From an uncultured Bacteroidota bacterium (GTDB lineage Bacteria; Bacteroidota; Bacteroidia; Bacteroidales; SZUA-534), in NCBI GenBank assembly GCA_946186925.1, contig CAMHPA010000015.1, positions 1 to 55,931 on the forward strand: a stretch of DNA of 55,931 nucleotides, in the 5' to 3' direction. Positions 50,784 through 55,931 of the stretch are shown here, one piece after another. The translations under genes and the position numbers were made by a program. Numbering within the stretch: the stretch's first letter is position 1; every line of letters starts with the position of its first letter. Under the pieces are notes generated by a model. The model saw only the letters and a list, made by a program, of their open reading frames with translations, was not told where the DNA came from and did not search any database.

Positions 50784-50836
50784 ATTCTTTGAAAAACGAT
50801 TTCCACGGCTGATGATTTTTTAGATGTTCCGATTCC

Positions 50837-51583
50837 TTAAATCATCCCCTGCAATTCGTCTTTTTTGTGCGGCGACACTTCGATGCTGATTCCGTCGGCC
50901 ATTATTACAGTACCTCCGCCGCCGCCCTTCTCATACTTGTCGATATAATTTGTATTAACCAGATGCAATTTGTTGATACGCAAAAACTTGTTATCAACAA
51001 ACATGTCTTCATACACCTTGATGTTCTTCTGCGAAACATACATTTTTCCGTTATTCATAAATACCTGCGTACCGCCGTCTGCCGCCTCGCAGCGAACAAT
51101 GTCGTCGACATCGACAAACTGAACGCCACTCTCTGTAGGGATGCCAACCCGAGTGAAACTGTTCATGTTTGTCAGCAGCTGATCGATGCGGGTGTCTTCC
51201 ACCTGGCTCTGGCTTTGGCTCTCTTTGGCTAGATCGGCCTGAACTTTTTCCACCGCCTCGACAAACGCGTCGGGATCGACAGGTTTGAGCATATAGTCGG
51301 CCGCGCTGAATTTGATAGCTTTCAGTGCGAACTGGTCGAACGAAGTGACAAAAATCACTTTGAACGTACGCTGCGGCAACGCTTCAAGCAGATTGAAGCC
51401 AGTGCCGTCCTGCATCTGAATGTCGAGAAACAAGACATCGGGGCTCACTTTGCTCAACAACTCCACGCCGCTCTTCACCGAATTGGCCTCACCAAGCACC
51501 TCCACGTCATCGCAATATAGCGACAGATACTGCTGGATAATGTTGCGGCCGCTATCTTCGTCATCAATAATCGCTACTTTCAT
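50837..51583 (-). CDS. LytTR-family response regulator
   Basis: I start at the ATG at 51583 because the frame further upstream begins with TTG. The 248-residue protein has a receiver domain (about 1-120; IIDDEDSGR, phosphorylated D54 in VLFLDIQM, FVTSFDQFALKAI, MLKPVDPDAF) and a C-terminal LytTR DNA-binding domain (from about 140; FVDVDDIVRCEAADGG, FLRINKLHLVNTNYIDKY). These regulators usually pair with a LytS-like 7TM or His_kinase-type sensor; no kinase is adjacent here, so it is an orphan in this window. It has a full promoter. Confidence 0.92.
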   Translation of the reverse strand: MKVAIIDDEDSGRNIIQQYLSLYCDDVEVLGEANSVKSGVELLSKVSPDVLFLDIQMQDGTGFNLLEALPQRTFKVIFVTSFDQFALKAIKFSAADYMLKPVDPDAFVEAVEKVQADLAKESQSQSQVEDTRIDQLLTNMNSFTRVGIPTESGVQFVDVDDIVRCEAADGGTQVFMNNGKMYVSQKNIKVYEDMFVDNKFLRINKLHLVNTNYIDKYEKGGGGGTVIMADGISIEVSPHKKDELQGMI

Positions 51584-51606
51584 AACACTATTCAATTACA
51601 AACTCT

Positions 51607-51636
51607 CAAAAATAGCAAAAAGTTGACACCCGCAAA
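51607..51636 (-). promoter_or_regulatory. promoter of the LytTR regulator
   Basis: Minus-strand TATTTTTG (51607-51614) with TTTG (51633-51636) 18 bases upstream: both Bacteroidota elements at good spacing. Confidence 0.65.
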
Positions 51637-51704
51637 TATTAATATGTGAAATAGACATAACAGCACGGCAAGTTTCATGCCCGATGATTTTTTTTAAAAA
51701 AAGT

Positions 51705-51735
51705 TTTGCAAATTAAAAACACGCGTCTATTTTTG
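51705..51735 (+). promoter_or_regulatory. promoter of tRNA-Asn
   Basis: TTTG (51705-51708), 19-base spacer, TATTTTTG (51728-51735), 40 bases before the tRNA. Confidence 0.65.
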
Positions 51736-51775
51736 CACCCGCAATTGAGGGACATACCTAAGGTTGTTGGAAAAT

Positions 51776-51849
51776 TCCTCTTTAGCTCAGTTGGTTAGAG
51801 CACCTGACTGTTAATCAGGGGGTCCTTGGTTCAAGTCCAAGAAGGGGAG
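51776..51849 (+). tRNA. tRNA-Asn (GTT)
   Basis: Acceptor stem TCCTCTT with AAGGGGA (one G-U), D arm AGCTCAGTTGGTTAGAGC, anticodon loop CTGTTAA with anticodon GTT, T arm CTTGG/CCAAG with loop TTCAAGT, discriminator G. CCA is not encoded. It has its own promoter and terminator. Confidence 0.97.
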
Positions 51850-51854
51850 CAAAA

Positions 51855-51884
51855 ACAGAAGCCGATGAAAATCGGCTTTTTTTT
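51855..51884 (+). terminator. terminator of tRNA-Asn
   Basis: Arms AAGCCGAT (51859-51866) and ATCGGCTT (51871-51878) with a GAAA tetraloop, followed by a run of eight T. Confidence 0.9.
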
Positions 51885-52090
51885 ATGCACATAGTTTGCC
51901 CATTGGGGTGTTAGATTTTGGAATCCGGCACAGATAACATTCTGATTTTGTTCGGATAAGTTCGGTTAACGGCTAAAAACCATTCCGCTTACGGGCAAAA
52001 AAATCCGTCTGTGTCCCGTTGTTTTTCATTGGTTTTCACAAAAAACATTATGTTTGTTGTTGGTATTTTTTGAAATGCCATAATTATGTG

Positions 52091-52112
52091 GAGATGCGCC
52101 GTGGCACGTCTC
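52091..52112. repeat. palindromic REP-like element, copy 3
   Basis: GAGATGCGCCG and its near-complement TGGCACGTCTC form an imperfect 22-base palindrome, followed by TACCG exactly as in copy 1 (2677-2698). It lies 45 bases upstream of the giant GLUG protein. The rest of the 51885-52156 gap holds no gene and no clean -7 box; TATTTTTTG at about 52063 has one extra base in the spacer. Confidence 0.6.
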
Positions 52113-52156
52113 TACCGTACACAACAAACGAATAACATTTTTTTTAAACTTGGCAT

Positions 52157-55100
52157 ATGAAAACCACAAAACACATCTTTCTTGCAGTGGCTTTATGCTT
52201 CTGCAGTACCTTTAGTGCAAAAGCGGCTTACAATGGCACGCCTGCCACACCAAAACAAATTTCAGATGAGAATTATGCCACATACGGCTTTACCTCAACA
52301 AACTACACTGCATACAAAGATTGGTACGCCATTAGCAGTGCCGAGGAATTATATGGTTTTGCCGCAATTGTTAATGATGGCACCACCTCGGCCAATGGTG
52401 TTCTTACAGCCGACATTGTTGTTAACGAGAACGTGCTGAAGGCAGACGGCACACTCAATGGCAGACCAACACATAGCTGGACACCGATAGGGACTTATTC
52501 GAAAAACTTTAATGGTAAGTTTGACGGACAAGGGCATACTATAAGCGGGGTGTATTTCAGCAATACTAATGATGATAATTATCCTTCGGGTGGAAATTAT
52601 GTGGGGCTATTCGGTTATGCCAATGGTGCCAGTTGCAAGACTGTAGGCGTAGTCGACTCTTATATAGAGGGTTATAAATATGTCAGTAGCATTTGCGGCT
52701 ATGTGAATTCTTCTACAACCATAACCAACTGTTACAACCTTGGAACAGTGATAGGAATGAGTGATGTGGCTGGCATTTGCGGTTATGTTTACACTAATTC
52801 AACAATAAGCAAATGCTATAACACAGGGAAGGTTATGGGAGAAAAACACGTTGATGGTATTTGCGGATTTGTTATGGGCATAGCGGTTATTACCAATAAC
52901 TATTGTTTGGATGGCTGTGCAACAGAGAATGGCATGGCATTGGCAAATGGATATTCAGCCGAAGATTTTTCAAGTGGCAAAATAGCATATCTGTTAAACG
53001 GGCAAACTAATGGAGGCACAATCTGGCATCAAAATTTGAGCGGACAATCTGATAAAGTGCCCGTCTTAGACAAGAATCATGGTAAAGTATATGCTTCCCA
53101 ACCTTGTGCCTTAAGATTTGCTAACAGTGCAATTTCAGCAGAAAACCATACTTATGAGAATGGATTCTGCACTAAATGTGGCGGATATGAAGCACCTTCG
53201 AGTAATGGTGGGTACTATGAGATTAACAACGCTGGTAAACTGTACTGGTTTGCCAATGCTGTTAATAATTCGACATCAACATCCAATTACAGTGGCAAAC
53301 TCACGGCAGATATTGTTGTAAATGCCAATGTTCTGGAAAATGGACAACTAAACGGAGATGGTAGTAATTTTAGAGTATGGGTGCCTATAGGACATTTAGG
53401 AAACAAGTATTCTGGCACATTTGATGGGCAAGGTCATACTATTAGCGGTTTGTATATTAACAACACAATTAATACAAAATCACCATCTGGTGGAAATTAT
53501 ATAGGCTTGTTTGGATATGTTAGGAGTGGCACTATCAGCAATATTGGCATTATAGATTCTTATATTAATGGATATTATGGTGTAGGCAGCATTTGTGGAC
53601 AATTATATGGTAATACTATAACAAATTGTTACAACACAGGGGTTGTGATGGGAAGTGGTTCTTGCGTGGGCGGTATTTGCGGTCTCAATGAAGGCTCAAC
53701 CATAAGAAGTTGTTACAATTCTGGCACAGTTGAAGGGGAAACCTACTACGCTGGAGCCATTTGCGGTAAAAGTTCTGGAACAATAAATAGCTGTTACTAT
53801 CTGACCAATTGTGCCAAAGACGGCGACAATGTAATTCAGAACGGCATTGGGAACAACACACAAGGTCAGGTAACAAACGATGATGGTAATAAAACAACCT
53901 CAGCAACAACCGAAGAATTCGCCAGTGGCAAGATTGCATATCTGCTTAATGGATCTAGTGGTGGAACAACTTGGTATCAAAACATAAGTGGCGAGACTGA
54001 TGCTTATCCTGTTTTGGACAATAGTCATAGTATGGTGTTTACCATGTGTGGTGATAGATATACATATGCAAATGATCTTAATAATGCGGGGCATAATTTT
54101 GATAACGGAATTTGCACAGTATGTGGAGAATTCGAGACCCCTTTATTAGTTGATGGTTGGTATTTGATTGACAATGCCGGCAAACTTTATTGGTTTGCAG
54201 ATGCTGTAAACACTGGTAATACCGCCATTTGTGGCAAACTCACAGCCAACATTGTTGTTAACGAGAACGTGCTTGATGCCGAAGGCGGGCTCAACGGCAC
54301 ACCAACCCATAGTTGGACTCCAATAGGAACTAGTGCTAAACCATTTGCTGGCAAGTTCGACGGACAGAACCACACCATTAGCGGGTTGTATTTCAGCAAT
54401 ACAACCACTGGAAATTATCCTTCGGGCGGAAAATATGTGGGGTTGTTCGGGTGTGTTCGAGGAACAAGCAGTAGTAACAAGGCGGAAATATCAAATGTCG
54501 GTATTGCCGATTCGTATATTAAAGGTTCTCAATATGTCGGCGGCATTTGCGGTTTTGCAGGTTCTTCTTCAACCATAACCAACTGCTACAACACAGGAGC
54601 AGTAACTGGAAACGGCCAGGATGTCGGCGGCCTTTGCGGCTATGTCATAAATTCTTCTACCATAACCAACTGCTACAATACAGGAACAGTAACGGGTAGC
54701 AGCTACTATGTCGGCGGCATTTGCGGCTATGCAGATCTATCATCCATAACCAACTGCTACAACACAGGAACAGTAACGGGTAGCAGCTACGCGGTCGGCA
54801 GCATTTGCGGCCGTGCTTCTTCTTCAACCATAACCAACTGTTATTATTTGTCAGGATGTGCCAAAGATGGCAGCAATGTTGTGCAAAACGGCACAGGCAA
54901 TGGCGCAAAAGGAAGAACTACCGCAGATGTAAGTGGTAAAACAACATTATCAACAACAGAAGGATTTGCCAGTGGAAAGATTGCATACTTGCTTAACGGT
55001 TCGACAAGCGAAGGTGACTTAGCCTGGTATCAGACATTATTCGCAGATGCTTCGCCAGTGCTTGATAACACTCACCACAGAGTTACTGGCTATGTTGATG

Positions 55101-55931
55101 AAGTTGGCAATGTTATAACAGTTTATGGTGATTTGGTAATCGCCTCTGATTATGAAATTGCCGAGAGTAAAACCTTTGTGGTGACGGAAGGTTCATCGGT
55201 TACCATAACAGGAACTGGTAAAATCACAAATAATGGCACTATCACAAATAATGGCACTATCACAAATAATGGCACTATTATAAACAATGGCACTGCAACA
55301 AACAATGGAACTTTTGTTAATGATAATGTGATTTCTGGTAACAACCTTGCCGGCTCAGGCAGTTTTGTTTATACAATTTTGTCAGAAAATGATGTAGAAA
55401 TAGTTGCTAGCGGCTACACTTACAAAGGAACAGCTTATACACTTGAAAATGGCATTAATGCAACCATAAACAACCACACCTTCTGTGGCAAATCATTCAC
55501 CTTCGATGCATCTGGTTATACAGTTTCATACGAGAACAACCGTAATGTTGGCAATAATGCAAAAATCAAATGGGTTGGTACTTCAACTGTTGAGAGAACT
55601 TTTGCCATAACCGCGAAAACAATTACCGTTACCGCAAAAGCCAACAACAAAACCTATGACGGCACGACTGCAGCCACTGGCTCGTTGACACCATCGGGCA
55701 TTGTCAGCGGCGACAATGTAACTGTCAGCTATTCGGCCGCCACATTCAACAACAAGAACGTTGGCACTGGCAAGCAGGTGACATTCAGCATTGCCAAGAG
55801 CGGCACCGATGCAAACAACTACACAATTGCATCGACGGCGACGGCAACGGCCAATATCACAGCAAAGACTCTCTCTGTTACCGCAAAAGCCAACAACAAA
55901 ACCTATGACGGCACGACTGCAGCCACTGGCT
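52157..55931 (+). CDS. giant GLUG/YDG-repeat surface protein, C-terminus cut by window end
   Basis: The frame is open from the ATG at 52157 to the last base (at least 1258 residues). A signal peptide (MKTTKHIFLAVALCFCSTFSAKA) leads to three modules of about 310-330 residues. Each has a head with AGKLYWFA, TADIVVNENVL, FDGQGHTISGLYF and GGNYVGLFGY; then GLUG-type repeats of about 29 residues (YVGGICGYA, TITNCYNTG); then FASGKIAYLLNG and PVLD. Modules are joined by a CxxC hinge such as NGFCTKCGGYE. After 55080 come TNNGTI repeats and YDG-type domains (NNKTYDGTTAA). The likely role is a surface adhesin. The anchor is not visible because the C-terminus is missing. Confidence 0.85.
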   Translation, partial: MKTTKHIFLAVALCFCSTFSAKAAYNGTPATPKQISDENYATYGFTSTNYTAYKDWYAISSAEELYGFAAIVNDGTTSANGVLTADIVVNENVLKADGTLNGRPTHSWTPIGTYSKNFNGKFDGQGHTISGVYFSNTNDDNYPSGGNYVGLFGYANGASCKTVGVVDSYIEGYKYVSSICGYVNSSTTITNCYNLGTVIGMSDVAGICGYVYTNSTISKCYNTGKVMGEKHVDGICGFVMGIAVITNNYCLDGCATENGMALANGYSAEDFSSGKIAYLLNGQTNGGTIWHQNLSGQSDKVPVLDKNHGKVYASQPCALRFANSAISAENHTYENGFCTKCGGYEAPSSNGGYYEINNAGKLYWFANAVNNSTSTSNYSGKLTADIVVNANVLENGQLNGDGSNFRVWVPIGHLGNKYSGTFDGQGHTISGLYINNTINTKSPSGGNYIGLFGYVRSGTISNIGIIDSYINGYYGVGSICGQLYGNTITNCYNTGVVMGSGSCVGGICGLNEGSTIRSCYNSGTVEGETYYAGAICGKSSGTINSCYYLTNCAKDGDNVIQNGIGNNTQGQVTNDDGNKTTSATTEEFASGKIAYLLNGSSGGTTWYQNISGETDAYPVLDNSHSMVFTMCGDRYTYANDLNNAGHNFDNGICTVCGEFETPLLVDGWYLIDNAGKLYWFADAVNTGNTAICGKLTANIVVNENVLDAEGGLNGTPTHSWTPIGTSAKPFAGKFDGQNHTISGLYFSNTTTGNYPSGGKYVGLFGCVRGTSSSNKAEISNVGIADSYIKGSQYVGGICGFAGSSSTITNCYNTGAVTGNGQDVGGLCGYVINSSTITNCYNTGTVTGSSYYVGGICGYADLSSITNCYNTGTVTGSSYAVGSICGRASSSTITNCYYLSGCAKDGSNVVQNGTGNGAKGRTTADVSGKTTLSTTEGFASGKIAYLLNGSTSEGDLAWYQTLFADASPVLDNTHHRVTGYVDEVGNVITVYGDLVIASDYEIAESKTFVVTEGSSVTITGTGKITNNGTITNNGTITNNGTIINNGTATNNGTFVNDNVISGNNLAGSGSFVYTILSENDVEIVASGYTYKGTAYTLENGINATINNHTFCGKSFTFDASGYTVSYENNRNVGNNAKIKWVGTSTVERTFAITAKTITVTAKANNKTYDGTTAATGSLTPSGIVSGDNVTVSYSAATFNNKNVGTGKQVTFSIAKSGTDANNYTIASTATATANITAKTLSVTAKANNKTYDGTTAATG
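54536..54870 (+). repeat. tandem GLUG repeats, 84-87 bases
   Basis: The GTCGGCGGC or GTCGGCAGC landmark recurs at 54536, 54623, 54710 and 54794, spaced 87, 87 and 84 bases. The segments around ACCAACTGCTACAA and ACGGGTAGCAGCTAC are nearly identical between units, so they are recent duplications. Confidence 0.8.
55223..55312 (+). repeat. five 18-base tandem repeats (TNNGTI)
   Basis: Five in-frame units of ATCACAAATAATGGCACT; the first three (55223-55276) are identical and the last two are diverged. Each unit adds six residues, ITNNGT, so copy-number change keeps the frame. Confidence 0.9.
55628..55931 (+). repeat. YDG-type domain repeats, 249-base period
   Basis: A segment starting GTTACCGCAAAAGCC at 55628 recurs at 55877, 249 bases (83 codons) later, and the 55 bases to the window end are identical. 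The repeat is therefore still open at the window edge. Confidence 0.85.

Noticed and set aside
51776-52156. tRNA-Asn as an attachment site of an integrated element
   Set aside because: No integrase, no direct repeat of the tRNA 3' end and no mobility genes are found downstream in the window.
54536-54870. CRISPR-like spacing in the 84-87 base repeats
   Set aside because: The repeats are fully coding, in frame and lack unique spacers of constant size; they encode GLUG-type protein repeats.
32800-55931. Same 249-base period in the BspA supra-repeat and the YDG repeat
   Set aside because: The sequences are unrelated; an 83-residue domain size is common, so the equal period is most likely coincidence.

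Overview
The window reads as a chromosomal segment of a Bacteroidota bacterium of the order Bacteroidales, most likely an uncultured gut or rumen lineage; the family cannot be fixed from the sequence. The evidence is the gene content: S46 dipeptidyl peptidase, FecI/FecR pair, DUF4290/DUF4293/DUF4301/DUF2027 proteins, BspA-type leucine-rich repeats with a type IX secretion (T9SS) C-terminal domain, and the purH-mreBCD-mrdA-rodA order. Many transcription units also carry the Bacteroidota -7 promoter element TAnnTTTG, some with a TTTG or TTG about 18-21 bases upstream.

Layout. 0.3-7.3 kb: minus-strand genes deoC, a beta-propeller lipoprotein, an OmpA-family lipoprotein, an S46 dipeptidyl peptidase and an Mrp ATPase. 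7.5-11.8 kb: tRNA-Phe, then a tight four-gene plus-strand operon of a tyrosine-ammonia-lyase-like enzyme, a ketoacyl synthase, an acyl carrier protein and an LpxL-like acyltransferase. This resembles the loading end of an aryl polyene or flexirubin pathway without its other enzymes. 11.8-17.3 kb: patatin, glutaminyl cyclase, two LPP20-like proteins, queA. 17.3-27.2 kb: Smr/DUF2027, DUF4301, TPR/DUF4293 pair, DUF486, DUF4290, and a SNF2 helicase translationally coupled to a SUI1-like factor. 27.4-31.5 kb: a closed FecI/FecR sigma/anti-sigma operon with no SusC/D partner, then recQ-vanZ. 31.5-39.8 kb: a small outer-membrane protein, a 1153-residue T9SS-type BspA protein, and two convergent signalling genes (TPR membrane regulator and hybrid histidine kinase). 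39.9-43.2 kb: tRNA-Met, Nudix, a secreted protein, prfB, a small beta-barrel. 43.3-50.6 kb: the cell-shape/peptidoglycan elongation cluster rodA, mrdA, mreD, mreC, mreB with purH at its head. 50.8-55.9 kb: an orphan LytTR regulator, tRNA-Asn, and the first 1258 codons of a giant GLUG/YDG-repeat surface protein cut by the window end.

Most genes are housekeeping or envelope functions. The parts that stand out are the four-gene ammonia-lyase/KS/ACP/acyltransferase operon; a dispersed palindromic element (three copies) of which one lies in frame inside the T9SS sorting domain of the BspA protein; the exact 249-base supra-repeats of that protein; and the GLUG/YDG adhesin with slippage-prone tandem repeats. 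All functional calls rest on reading motifs and on family knowledge. No database search was run.
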